The notes under the pieces: model-generated
Database searches by the model: none
What the model was told of the DNA's origin: nothing
The model's input: only the letters and a program-made list of their open reading frames with translations
Program-made: the position numbers and the translations under genes
In this document: piece by piece, positions 17,770 to 25,378 of the stretch
How positions within the stretch are numbered: position 1 is the stretch's first letter
How the letters are laid out: each line of letters starts with the position of its first letter
DNA from: Saccharopolyspora gloriosae
GTDB lineage: Bacteria > Actinomycetota > Actinomycetes > Mycobacteriales > Pseudonocardiaceae
Length of the DNA stretch: 64,000 nucleotides
Assembly: GCF_014203325.1 (NCBI RefSeq)
Contig: NZ_JACHIV010000001.1
Coordinates: 558,001-622,000 of the forward strand
Direction: 5' to 3'

Positions 17770-17782
17770 GTCCACAGTGGAC
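17770..17782. repeat. Palindrome GTCCACAGTGGAC
   Basis: One of four TCCAC(A/T)GTGGA palindromes in the window; the others are at 39970, 47483 and 53158. This one is intergenic. Confidence 0.5.
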
Positions 17783-17790
17783 GAATCGGA

Positions 17791-17886
17791 TCACATCTGC
17801 TGCGCGATGATGATGAACAGCGTCAGGATCCAGCCCATGATCAGAGTGGTGAGCACGGCGAGCTTGTTGGTGGCGAGACGAGTCAT
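17791..17886 (-). CDS. 31-residue single-span membrane peptide
   Basis: A small ORF starts at ATG 17886 with a strong GGGAGG 7 nt upstream. The product has a short basic head (MTRLATNKLA) and one hydrophobic helix (LTTLIMGWILTLFIIIAQQM). No family is recognised. The ribosome site and the textbook positive-inside membrane peptide argue that it is made. It lies downstream of corA and another small ORF on the same strand, so a role as a small regulator of a membrane protein such as CorA is possible but speculative. Confidence 0.6.
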   Translation of the reverse strand: MTRLATNKLAVLTTLIMGWILTLFIIIAQQM

Positions 17887-17969
17887 GGCGGTGCCTCCCG
17901 GCAGCGTGAGAAATGATCGAGAACGAGCTGTCGTCTCACGATGTGGGGGCGGCGACGCCGCAACGAGGG

Positions 17970-18161
17970 TCAGCGCATGGAGCCCATGCGCGGCGAGGCG
18001 GACATCGCGTCCCACATCGCGCCGGGTTTTCGCCCCCGGCGCGGCACGGGACTTCGCCCCGGAGCCACGTTCCCCGAACCGGTCACGGGCAGCCTGCGGG
18101 TGAACACCCGGCGCCCCATCGCGCTGCGACGCGGTCCGTTGAACCGCACGACGATCGGCAT
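17970..18161 (-). CDS. 63-residue basic small protein, unknown
   Basis: A small ORF starts at ATG 18161 after GAGGAGGTGGCC, a very good ribosome site. The product is rich in Arg and Gly/Pro with no hydrophobic span (MPIVVRFNGPRRSAMGRRVF and on). No family is recognised. It lies 143 bp after the corA stop on the same strand. The evidence is only the ribosome site and the lack of a competing gene. Confidence 0.45.
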   Translation of the reverse strand: MPIVVRFNGPRRSAMGRRVFTRRLPVTGSGNVAPGRSPVPRRGRKPGAMWDAMSASPRMGSMR

Positions 18162-18304
18162 GGCCACCTCCTCACTTCTCCCGACGCGCACCGGAGTCAG
18201 CACGGTGGCGGTTGTTCGGCGGGAACGCTCGCGGTGGGAAACCGCGGCCGTCGAACCTCTGCGCACTACATCGCTCGAATGATCGAAAACGTTACAGCGC
18301 ACCA

Positions 18305-19384
18305 TCAGAGCCACTTGTTCCTGCGGAATATCTTGAACAGCGTCAAGCAGGCCAGCATCATCACCAGCAGCGTCGCCGGATATCCGAATTTCCACTGCAA
18401 TTCGGGCATCACGTCGAAGTTCATCCCGTAGATCCCGGCGATCATCGTCGGCGTCGACACGATCGCGACCCACGCCGAGATCTTGCGCATGTCGGTGTTC
18501 TGCTGGAGCGTGATCTTGGCCAGGGTCGCGTCGACCAGCGTGGTCAGCAGCTCGTCGAAGGACGCCACCCGCTCCGAGACCGTCGTCAGGTGGTCCTCGA
18601 CGTTGCGGAAGTAGGAGCGGACCTCCTCCGGCACCATCGGCGTATAGCCCTCGGCGAGCCGCTGCAGCGGCCGGGCCAGCGGCATCACGGCGCGCCGCAG
18701 CTCCATGACCTCGCGCTTCATCAGGTAGATCTGCTCGGCCTCGATCTTGGTGCGCGGAGCGAAGACCGCCGCTTCCATGTCGTCGATGTCGTCCTGGATG
18801 GCCTCGGTGACCTCCAGGTAGGTGTCCACGACGTGGTCGGCGATGCCGTGCAGCACCGCGGCGGGCCCCAGCTGCAACTGCTCCGGATCGGTCTCCAGCT
18901 GCGCGCGCACCTGCCCGAGGCTGGCGTGCTTGCCGTGCCGCACCGTGATCACGAAGTCGCGGCCGACGAAGGCCATCAGCTCGCCGCTCTCGACGATCTC
19001 GCTGGTGGCCGTCAGCTTCTCGTTGTCGATGTAGCGCACCGTCTTGAGGACCATGAACAGCGTGCTGTCGTAGCGCTCCAGCTTCGGCCGCTGGTGCGCG
19101 TGCACGGCGTCCTCGACCGCGAGCTCGTGCAGCCCGAAGGTCTCGGCCAGCACGTTGAGCTGGGATTCGTCCGGTTCGTGCAGGCCGATCCAGACGAAGC
19201 CGGTGCCCCGCTCGCGCACCTCGTCGATCGCTTCGGCGTGCGACCACGTGCCGGACAAGCGCACGCCGTCGACGTAGACGCCGCAGTCGATGACGTAAGC
19301 CGGGGGAGCGGCGGGAACCGGGGTGACTCGGCCGTTGTTGCGGGCCGCGCGGTTGCGCAGGCCGAGCGAGGGAAGGCTGGGCAC
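18305..19384 (-). CDS. corA: CorA magnesium/cobalt transporter
   Basis: This 359-residue pentameric magnesium channel has a long cytoplasmic N-terminal domain with coiled-coil helices and two C-terminal spans. The signature GMN is present in MIAGIYGMNFDVMPEL, and the protein ends in a basic tail (KIFRRNKWL). The GTG at 19384 follows GGAGG by 5 nt. A longer in-frame start at 19444 would overlap the structured leader. It corresponds to Rv1239c next to the lpqY-sug operon. The upstream 240 nt hold a leader-peptide ORF and a stable RNA fold, which points to control in the 5' untranslated region. Confidence 0.92.
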   Translation of the reverse strand: MPSLPSLGLRNRAARNNGRVTPVPAAPPAYVIDCGVYVDGVRLSGTWSHAEAIDEVRERGTGFVWIGLHEPDESQLNVLAETFGLHELAVEDAVHAHQRPKLERYDSTLFMVLKTVRYIDNEKLTATSEIVESGELMAFVGRDFVITVRHGKHASLGQVRAQLETDPEQLQLGPAAVLHGIADHVVDTYLEVTEAIQDDIDDMEAAVFAPRTKIEAEQIYLMKREVMELRRAVMPLARPLQRLAEGYTPMVPEEVRSYFRNVEDHLTTVSERVASFDELLTTLVDATLAKITLQQNTDMRKISAWVAIVSTPTMIAGIYGMNFDVMPELQWKFGYPATLLVMMLACLTLFKIFRRNKWL

Positions 19385-19440
19385 GGCGACCTCCAAAGGC
19401 GGGGAATCGGATCTGGGGCGATCTCGCACACCTGGACCGC

Positions 19441-19524
19441 GCATCCCCGCCGGCGCAGCGGGAACCCCGAAGGGTTCCGGCGCCTGGACTTCGGCCTAGC
19501 CGCAGGCCTTCCAGGCGGGGATGC
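19441..19524 (-). promoter_or_regulatory. Structured corA leader RNA
   Basis: A perfect 11-bp closing stem (GGCGGGGATGC at 19514-19524 with GCATCCCCGCC at 19441-19451) encloses two hairpins: GGAACCC/GGGTTCC, and CCTGGA/TCCAGG with inner GGCCT/AGGCC. The 3' part of the leader-peptide ORF runs through the promoter-side arm, so translation of the peptide and folding of this structure exclude each other. Confidence 0.65.
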
Positions 19525-19567
19525 GGTTGGTACTACTCGGAAGCGCGCTATCGGCACTGCCGCTCAC
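19496..19567 (-). CDS. corA leader peptide (23 residues)
   Basis: The GTG at 19567 is preceded 8 nt upstream by AAGGAGGTGAGG, a near-perfect complement of the 16S rRNA 3' end and one of the strongest ribosome sites in the window. The peptide is MSGSADSALPSSTNRIPAWKACG in two parts: MSGSADSALPSS then TNRIPAWKACG. Its stop lies inside the leader fold 110 nt before the corA GTG. This resembles the CorL leader peptide of Salmonella corA in arrangement, not in sequence. Confidence 0.65.
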   Translation of the reverse strand: MSGSADSALPSSTNRIPAWKACG

Positions 19568-19631
19568 AATCCCTCACCTCCTTCTGTCCGCCTCGCGCAT
19601 CGGCGAGGTGGTCCGGACCGGCCAACGGTTC

Positions 19632-19637
19632 ACGATA
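19632..19637 (-). promoter_or_regulatory. Possible -10 box of the corA leader
   Basis: TATCGT on the minus strand fits the TANNNT -10 pattern and would start a transcript about 40 nt before the leader ribosome site. No good -35 was found. Confidence 0.3.
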
Positions 19638-19780
19638 CTCGCCGTGCCCGGCCCGGTCGGCGGCGGTGCCGGGTGTGATGGGACACGGCGAAACGGGTGA
19701 TTCTTAGGTTTCGGCGCACAGGGAAACTCCGTTATCCGTCCGGATCGCCCTGATCATTCTTCTTGTCGCAACGGTCCGTT

Positions 19781-20218
19781 TCAGTGCGGCGGGGAGGTCT
19801 TCGGGAGTTGGCCCCACTCCCGGAGGGTCTCCGCCAGGCCGTCGGTCAGCCGGTGCTCGGCGTCGAGTGTGGCCAAGGTCGCAGTATCCGCCCACATCGC
19901 GTCGGAGGCGTCGTCACCAGGGAAAAGGGCTACTTCGTTGGTCCGGCATGCGTAGTCGTGAATCTCGTAGGTACCAGTCGGAGCCGGGCGCAGCACGCGT
20001 CCGATCCACCTCCCGACGATCACGGAGAGTCCGGTTTCCTCCAGGAGTTCGCGGTGTACCGCCGAACGATCGGTTTCTCCGGGCTCCACCCGCCCACCGG
20101 GTACGGACCACTGCCCCCTGCCGGGGTCGTGGCGGCGTAGTACCAGCAACAACCTGCCATCGGCATCGTGGACGACCCCACCGACGCACCGGATCACTGG
20201 GCCGTTGGGTATGATCAC
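19781..20218 (-). CDS. NUDIX hydrolase
   Basis: This 145-residue pyrophosphohydrolase has a complete Nudix box: Gly42, Glu48, then REL-LEETGL at 56-64. Such enzymes hydrolyse nucleoside diphosphates linked to another group. The MutT-like start (VIRCVGGVVHDADGRLLLVLRRHDPGRGQWSVPGG) suggests a nucleotide substrate, not an identified one. The ATG at 20218 gives the usual length. It is single and divergent from the small membrane protein that follows. Confidence 0.9.
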   Translation of the reverse strand: MIIPNGPVIRCVGGVVHDADGRLLLVLRRHDPGRGQWSVPGGRVEPGETDRSAVHRELLEETGLSVIVGRWIGRVLRPAPTGTYEIHDYACRTNEVALFPGDDASDAMWADTATLATLDAEHRLTDGLAETLREWGQLPKTSPPH

Positions 20219-20362
20219 GGATACGGAGGGTAGTTGATCCGGACGGTTCGGCTAGCGACTGACCCAAGTGCGGGACAATGCTGCCCTAACGCCGCCGAGT
20301 GCGGTACAACAGATCGGCAGGCGCCAGCGTGTTCAATGGCATTTCGGACGGGGTGTATCGCA

Positions 20363-20524
20363 GTGAACCTTAAGAAGATCCTGACCTGGGCCGGGGTCGC
20401 GTTCCTCCTCTTCTTCCTCTTCTCCGCCCCACAGCAGGCCGGTAACCTGGTGAACAACATCCTCGCCAGCCTGGAAGGAGCCGCGCAGGCGGTCATCCTC
20501 TTCATGCAGAACATCTTCGTGTAG
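20363..20524 (+). CDS. 53-residue small membrane protein
   Basis: This short protein has one hydrophobic helix near the N-terminus (LTWAGVAFLLFFLFSAPQ) and an amphipathic C-terminal half ending ILFMQNIFV. GTG 20363 is chosen as the start (MNLKKIL, a positive-inside head). ATG 20336, also in frame, is possible. It lies 18 bp before the PH-domain gene and is probably co-transcribed with it. Similar small proteins next to such PH genes occur in related actinobacteria as I recall. Function unknown. Confidence 0.65.
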   Translation: MNLKKILTWAGVAFLLFFLFSAPQQAGNLVNNILASLEGAAQAVILFMQNIFV

Positions 20525-20542
20525 TGCCGAAGGGCGGTTGAC

Positions 20543-21112
20543 GTGTTCGCGCCTAGGGATCCCGACGAGTACCTGCTCGACACCGAACGCCGGGTCATCC
20601 GGCTCCGCAGACACTGGGCGAGCCTGGTCTGGGAACTGTTCGAGGCGATCGGGCTGCTCGTCGGTGTGGTGATGGTGTCCCAACTACTGCCGCAGGACAC
20701 GACCCTGCCGCAGAACGTGCTCTGGTACGCGGGCCTGGTCGTGCTGCTCCGGTTCACCTATCAGGTGCTGGACTGGTACGTGGAGCGCATCGTCGTCACC
20801 GACAAGCGATTCCTGATCGCCGAAGGCATCTTCACCACGAACGTGGCGATGATGCCGATCGGGAAGGTCACCGACTTGACCTTCCAGCGGACCCTGGCCG
20901 GGCGCATGTTCGGCTACGGGACCCTGGTGGTCGAGTCGGCCGGTCAGATCCAGGCGCTCAACCGGATCGAGTACGTGCCCAGCCCCGACGAGGTGGAAGA
21001 CGCGATCTCCTACCTGGTCTTCGGGGAGAAGAAGGCGCAGCAGGAGCGGTTCTCCATGCTCAAGGCCCGTCGTGCCGCGGTGGGCAAGAAGAAGGCCAAG
21101 CTTCCGAGCTGA
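20543..21112 (+). CDS. Bacterial PH-domain membrane protein
   Basis: This 189-residue protein has two hydrophobic helices at about 28-47 and 57-75. A bacterial PH-like domain (bPH2, formerly DUF304) follows at about 78-160: RIVVTDKRFLIAEGIFTTNVAMMPIGKVTDLTF, then YGTLVVESAGQIQALNRIEYVPSPDEV. The end is Lys-rich. The start is GTG at 20543. PH-domain proteins of this type sit at the membrane, with unknown ligands. It closes a two-gene unit with the small membrane protein and is followed by a hairpin. Confidence 0.82.
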   Translation: MFAPRDPDEYLLDTERRVIRLRRHWASLVWELFEAIGLLVGVVMVSQLLPQDTTLPQNVLWYAGLVVLLRFTYQVLDWYVERIVVTDKRFLIAEGIFTTNVAMMPIGKVTDLTFQRTLAGRMFGYGTLVVESAGQIQALNRIEYVPSPDEVEDAISYLVFGEKKAQQERFSMLKARRAAVGKKKAKLPS

Positions 21113-21129
21113 TCGGTGGCTCGCGAGCC

Positions 21130-21156
21130 GGGGTCGCAGGCGCTGCCTGCGGCCCC
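21130..21156. terminator. Hairpin after the PH-domain gene
   Basis: The inverted repeat GGGGTCGCAGGC/GCCTGCGGCCCC with a 3-nt loop lies 17 bp past the stop codon. Confidence 0.55.
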
Positions 21157-21334
21157 GTCCGTGTTCATGGGCTGGTGCGGGAGCCCTCGCGGGCATCGGC
21201 GAGACTGTGCGCAGCGGAAGGACGGTCGCCCGGGGCGCCGGTCGAACACCCGGTGCGGGGTTCTCGACCGAACTCGCGGGAACGGCGGGGGGATCGTCCG
21301 CCGCCGACCGCCGGGTTCAACGGAAAGGCCACGC

Positions 21335-22213
21335 TTGCGCATCGACCTGCACGCCCACTCCACCGAGTCCGACGGCACCGATACGCCCGCGGAACTCGTC
21401 GCCGCCGCGCTCGACGCGGGACTGGACGCCGTCGCGATCACCGATCACGACACCACGGCGGGTTGGGCCGAGGCGGCCGCGGCCGTCGCCGCCTGCACCG
21501 GTCCGCGCCGGCTGCGGGTCGTCCCGGGTGCCGAGCTGTCCTGCAGCTGCCCGGACGGCAACGGCCGCACCATCACCGTGCACCTGCTGGCGTACCTGTT
21601 CGACCCGACCTCGCCCGCGCTCGTCGCCGAGCAGTCGCGGCTGCGCGCGGAGCGGCGCGGCCGGTTGCGGGAGATGGCCGAGCGGATGGCGGCCGAGGGG
21701 TTCCCGGTGGATCCGGAGGGCTTGATGGCGGGGTTGCCGCCGGACTCGCCGGGCGGGCGGCCGCACCTGGCCCGGCAGCTGGTGCAGGCCGGTCTGGTCG
21801 CGAGCGTGGACGAGGCCTTCGCCCGCTACCTGGGCAGCAGCGGCCGGTACTACCTGCCGCGCACCGACACCCCGGTGCGGCGGGCGATCGAGATGATCGC
21901 CGACGCTGGTGGTGTGACGGCGCTGGCGCACCCCTTCGCGCGAGCCCGCGGGCCCGTGATCAACGCGGCGGTCGTGGCGGAGCTGGCCGGGCAGGGGCTC
22001 ACCGGCATCGAGGTGGACCACCCGGATCACGACGAGCCGACCAGGCAGGAGCTGCGGGGCCTCGCCGCCGAGCTGAACCTGGTCCCGACGGGCAGCAGCG
22101 ACTACCACGGCACCAACAAGACGATCCGGATCGGCCAGGAGACGACCGCCCCGGAATCGCTGCAGCGGCTGATCGACAAGAGCAGCGGCAGCGAGGTCTT
22201 CACCGCGGGCTGA
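21335..22213 (+). CDS. PHP-domain phosphoesterase
   Basis: This 292-residue metal-dependent phosphoesterase of the PHP superfamily has all the metal-binding motifs: DLHAHSTESDGT at the start, AITDHDTTAGW, PGAELSC, LAHPFARARG and SSDYHGTNK. The layout matches the RnaAM/3',5'-nucleotide bisphosphatase subgroup, in which members degrade pAp or short RNA 5'-to-3'. TTG 21335 is chosen as the start because GGAAAGG ends 6 nt before it and because the metal motif begins at residue 3, as in homologues. Longer frames upstream are not protein-like. Confidence 0.85.
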   Translation: MRIDLHAHSTESDGTDTPAELVAAALDAGLDAVAITDHDTTAGWAEAAAAVAACTGPRRLRVVPGAELSCSCPDGNGRTITVHLLAYLFDPTSPALVAEQSRLRAERRGRLREMAERMAAEGFPVDPEGLMAGLPPDSPGGRPHLARQLVQAGLVASVDEAFARYLGSSGRYYLPRTDTPVRRAIEMIADAGGVTALAHPFARARGPVINAAVVAELAGQGLTGIEVDHPDHDEPTRQELRGLAAELNLVPTGSSDYHGTNKTIRIGQETTAPESLQRLIDKSSGSEVFTAG

Positions 22214-22323
22214 TCGGCCGGGCATCCGGCTCGCGCGGTGCGGATTCGCGGTGATCGTGCGAGTTTTCGGCGCCGTGCGGGGCGAAACTCGACGCGACGG
22301 TCCGGCTGCGTAGGGTGGGGCGA

Positions 22324-23157
22324 GTGCAGGGACAGCTCGGCCTCGAAGGCATCCCCGGCAAGCTCGTCCGGGTCACTCCGGCGAAACTCGCCAACTGGGA
22401 CAGTTGCCCGCGCAAGTTTCGCATGACGTACCTGGACCGGCCGACGCCGTCGCGGTCCGGTGCCCGCGCCAACGCCACGCTCGGCGCGGTCGTGCACAAC
22501 GCGCTGAAGGCGTTCTTCGAACTCCCGACGGCCCAGCGGACCCCCGAGAAGGCGGTGCTGTTGGTCCGGCAGTGCTGGAAGAGCGACGGGTTCGCCGACT
22601 TCGAGCAGGCCGACGAGTACCGCGGACGCGCGCAGCGGTGGGTCGCCGAGTACGTCGAGCGGCTCGGCCCCGGCGCGGACCCCGTCGCGGTGGAGCGGTG
22701 GGTGTCGGCCCCGGTGGGCACGATCATCGCGGAGGGCCGGGTGGACCGCATCGACCGGCGCGACGGTGCGCTGGTCGTCGTCGACTACAAGACCGGCAGA
22801 CGCGCCGCGACCGACGAGGACGCGCGGGATTCGCGAGCGCTCGCGCTGTACGCGGTCGCCACCCGCAAGACGCTGCGCGGGGAGACCGGACGGGTCGAAC
22901 TGCACCACTTGCCCAGCGGGCGGGTCGGGGCGTGGGATCACGACCAGGCCTCCCTCGATGAGCATGTGCGGGCGGCGGAGCGGTCCGCCGCGGAACTCCA
23001 GGCCGCCTCCGACACGTTCGAGGAGGGGGACGGCGGACGTGCGGCCTTCCCCCCGAAGCCCGGCGCACAATGCGCGTGGTGCGAGTTCCGGGCGCACTGC
23101 CCGGAGGGGCAGCAGGCGGCGCCGCCCGCCGCGCCGTGGGCCGGGTTGGCCGGATGA
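22324..23157 (+). CDS. RecB-family PD-(D/E)XK nuclease with Fe-S cysteines
   Basis: The 277-residue protein has the RecB/Cas4-like nuclease core: TLGAVVHNALKAFF, then EGRVDRIDRRDGALVVVDYKTGR (the D...xVK-type site) and ALALYAVA. Four cysteines are placed to hold a 4Fe-4S cluster: one near the N-terminus (NWDSCPRKF) and three at the C-terminus (QCAWCEFRAHC). This iron-staple arrangement is shared with AddB, AdnA and Cas4. It stands alone, without a helicase, and probably acts in DNA repair. GTG 22324 is the likeliest start; GTG 22315 is also in frame. Confidence 0.82.
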   Translation: MQGQLGLEGIPGKLVRVTPAKLANWDSCPRKFRMTYLDRPTPSRSGARANATLGAVVHNALKAFFELPTAQRTPEKAVLLVRQCWKSDGFADFEQADEYRGRAQRWVAEYVERLGPGADPVAVERWVSAPVGTIIAEGRVDRIDRRDGALVVVDYKTGRRAATDEDARDSRALALYAVATRKTLRGETGRVELHHLPSGRVGAWDHDQASLDEHVRAAERSAAELQAASDTFEEGDGGRAAFPPKPGAQCAWCEFRAHCPEGQQAAPPAAPWAGLAG

Positions 23158-23174
23158 AGGACCAGAGGAACGAC

Positions 23175-23702
23175 ATGGACATGCCCCGACGAGGGCCGCA
23201 GGACGCCGCACGCGGAAACTCCGATGCCCGCCACCGGCAGGCGCAGGCGCTGCGCGGGCCGCAACGAGGCCCCGGTTACGGGGCGGGACCCGGCGCTCCC
23301 GCCGATCAGCCGGGCACGGTGCCGTTCCGCTCGTCGCGCCCACCTCGGCAGCAGCCGGTGGAGTGGTACCACGAGCAGGACGTGGACGAACGGCCGACGA
23401 TCCGCCGCGCCGGGGCGGCGAGCGGTACCCGGGCCGGGACGTGGTTGCGCGGGCTGACCGGTTCGCTGGCGCTCGGCCTGCTGGTGGTGACGGTCGGCCT
23501 GCTCGGCGTGCAGATCTGGTCCACCCGCCAAGGCGAGGCCGGGCCGGGCACGAGCATGATCGTCACGCACGCCGTCGGCGTCGTGCTGGCCCTGGTGCTG
23601 CAGGCGTTCGCGGACCGCAACCGGGATCGACGCGGCGGGGCCGCGCTGCTGGGCGTGCTGATCGCCGTCTTCGGCACCCTGTGGTTCTGGTGGTGGCTCT
23701 GA
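23175..23702 (+). CDS. Two-span membrane protein, unknown
   Basis: This 175-residue protein has a disordered Arg/Gln/Pro-rich N-terminal half. Two hydrophobic helices follow at about 98-118 and 128-146, and the end is very hydrophobic (LLGVLIAVFGTLWFWWWL). ATG 23175 is chosen, with AGAGGA 5 nt upstream. ATG 23154, overlapping the nuclease stop as ATGA, is the alternative. It is probably in one operon with the RecB-like gene. No known family is recognised. Confidence 0.65.
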   Translation: MDMPRRGPQDAARGNSDARHRQAQALRGPQRGPGYGAGPGAPADQPGTVPFRSSRPPRQQPVEWYHEQDVDERPTIRRAGAASGTRAGTWLRGLTGSLALGLLVVTVGLLGVQIWSTRQGEAGPGTSMIVTHAVGVVLALVLQAFADRNRDRRGGAALLGVLIAVFGTLWFWWWL

Positions 23703-23743
23703 CGGCTCCCGCCGACGGCTGAGCGGAGTTCGAGCACCGGGCC

Positions 23744-25180
23744 TCAGCCCAGCGCCACCAGCGTCGCGCCTCGTTGTTCGAGCAGGGCGGGGCCCGCGGA
23801 GTCCATGCTGATCGGGCCGTCGTAGCCCTGCCGGTCCACCGGGATCACCCGCTGGCGCGCTCCGGTGAAGCGGTCCACGACGGCAATGCCTTCGGGAACG
23901 GGGACCAGCAGCTCGCCGCCGAACAGCGTCCCGGGGCCGAGCGCGCCGGGAACGGTCCACCGCGGAGCGAAGGTGGCGGCGTCCAGCGCCACGGTGGTGG
24001 CGCCGTTGTGCCAGTACAGCAGGCCGCCGAAGGTGGCCCCGGCGATGTCGCCGACCTTGTCCTTGACCTGCTGGTACTGCTCGTCGTCGAGGACGGCCAC
24101 CCGGAACGGCCGGTCCGGCCCGGCGGTGGCGAGCCCGTGCCGCACGCTCTGCTCGGTGATCGTCGGATCGAACCGGTGCAGCGCGGCGGCGATCGAACGC
24201 GCGGCGCGCTGCTGCTCGGGTTCGGGGACGGGACGCAGGTTGACCGTCCAGACCCGGTCCGGGGCGACCGCCTCCACACCGGCGTCGGGGACCCGGGTCC
24301 CCTCGGCGGGCAGCGGGTACTCCGCCTCGACCCCGCCGGTGGCGTTCGCGTACACCACGAGCGAACCGCGATCGCGCAGGTAGACCACGGTCTGCTTGGT
24401 GGACACCGCCACCGCGGTCGCTTCGGAACCGTTGAGCACCGCGGTGGTGACCTCTTCCGGTTCCTCGTCGTCCTCGGGCTTGGTCTTGAGCACGCTGAGG
24501 CGCTTGGTCGGGTCGCTGGGGCAGTCCTCGATCACCGCGACCCGTTCGCTGCCGACCGCCGTCGAGTTGTAGGTGCAGTCCGGTCGGCGAAGGTTGTTCC
24601 CGGCGTTCTTCAACGCGGGCATGATCCCGTACTGCTGGGTGCGCACCAGGTCGGAGCGCCAACTCTCCAGCACCCGATCACCGGTCGCGGTCAGGTACTT
24701 GCCGTCGCTGAGCAACCGGGTGCCGAACTGGGTGTCGGAGTTGCGGGCCGGTCCGCGCACGCCGGTACCGCCGCGCAACGAGCTGATCTCGCTGCAGTTC
24801 GCCGCTTTGCGGTACACGGCCACCGCGCGGTCCCACTCGCCGCCGACCGTGCACAGCGGGAGGTCGCGGGAGTAGCGCCAGTGCTCCCGGCCGGTTTCCG
24901 GATCGTGGCCCAGGACCGTTCCGCCGTCGCCGGTCACCACGGTCGAGTCGGCGACCACCGGAACCGGCGTGGCCGGGCTGGGCGCCCGCCACAGCTCGTG
25001 GACGGAGGTGGGTGCTCCGGCGGGTGCGGACGCCACGGGAGGTTGCTCGGAGGCGGGCTCGGACAACGTCGCGCGTGCATCGCTGCGCCACCAGATGACG
25101 GCGGCGGCCGACACCACCGCCACCAGGATCAGGGCCACCGCGACGAAGTCGGACCGCGTCCGCCGTTCCGGCCGTACCAC
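23744..25180 (-). CDS. Membrane-anchored beta-propeller protein (Rv3212-like)
   Basis: This 478-residue protein has one N-terminal span (about 12-30), then an extracytoplasmic domain with PQQ-like propeller repeats (TVLGHDPETGREHWRYSRD, SLVVYANATGGVEAEYPL, TTVALDAATFAPRWTVPG). Several cysteines could form disulfides. The start is GTG 25180, with GGAG close upstream. It follows the DEAD-box gene on the same strand, as Rv3212 neighbours rhlE (Rv3211) in M. tuberculosis. No enzyme activity is evident; such proteins often scaffold envelope complexes. Confidence 0.75.
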   Translation of the reverse strand: MVRPERRTRSDFVAVALILVAVVSAAAVIWWRSDARATLSEPASEQPPVASAPAGAPTSVHELWRAPSPATPVPVVADSTVVTGDGGTVLGHDPETGREHWRYSRDLPLCTVGGEWDRAVAVYRKAANCSEISSLRGGTGVRGPARNSDTQFGTRLLSDGKYLTATGDRVLESWRSDLVRTQQYGIMPALKNAGNNLRRPDCTYNSTAVGSERVAVIEDCPSDPTKRLSVLKTKPEDDEEPEEVTTAVLNGSEATAVAVSTKQTVVYLRDRGSLVVYANATGGVEAEYPLPAEGTRVPDAGVEAVAPDRVWTVNLRPVPEPEQQRAARSIAAALHRFDPTITEQSVRHGLATAGPDRPFRVAVLDDEQYQQVKDKVGDIAGATFGGLLYWHNGATTVALDAATFAPRWTVPGALGPGTLFGGELLVPVPEGIAVVDRFTGARQRVIPVDRQGYDGPISMDSAGPALLEQRGATLVALG

Positions 25181-25378
25181 TGCACTCCTCGTTGGGCGTT
25201 CGTTGGTCTTCCGGCGTCGGCCGGGCCCTCGGTTGCTGATCGGTGCGGCGCGAGCCGCGGTGGACTCGCCCGTGCTCGGTCGGAGCTCGGGCCCGGTGCC
25301 TCCCGGCCACCGAGCCTAGCCACCCCGGCACGGCCAACGGGCCGCCCGGTCCTCGGGCCGCCCGCCGCTCGTCCTACC

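Noticed and set aside
19441-19524. corA leader fold as a tRNA or a known M-box magnesium riboswitch
   Set aside because: The closing stem is too long and the arms wrong for a tRNA, and no M-box consensus blocks were found.
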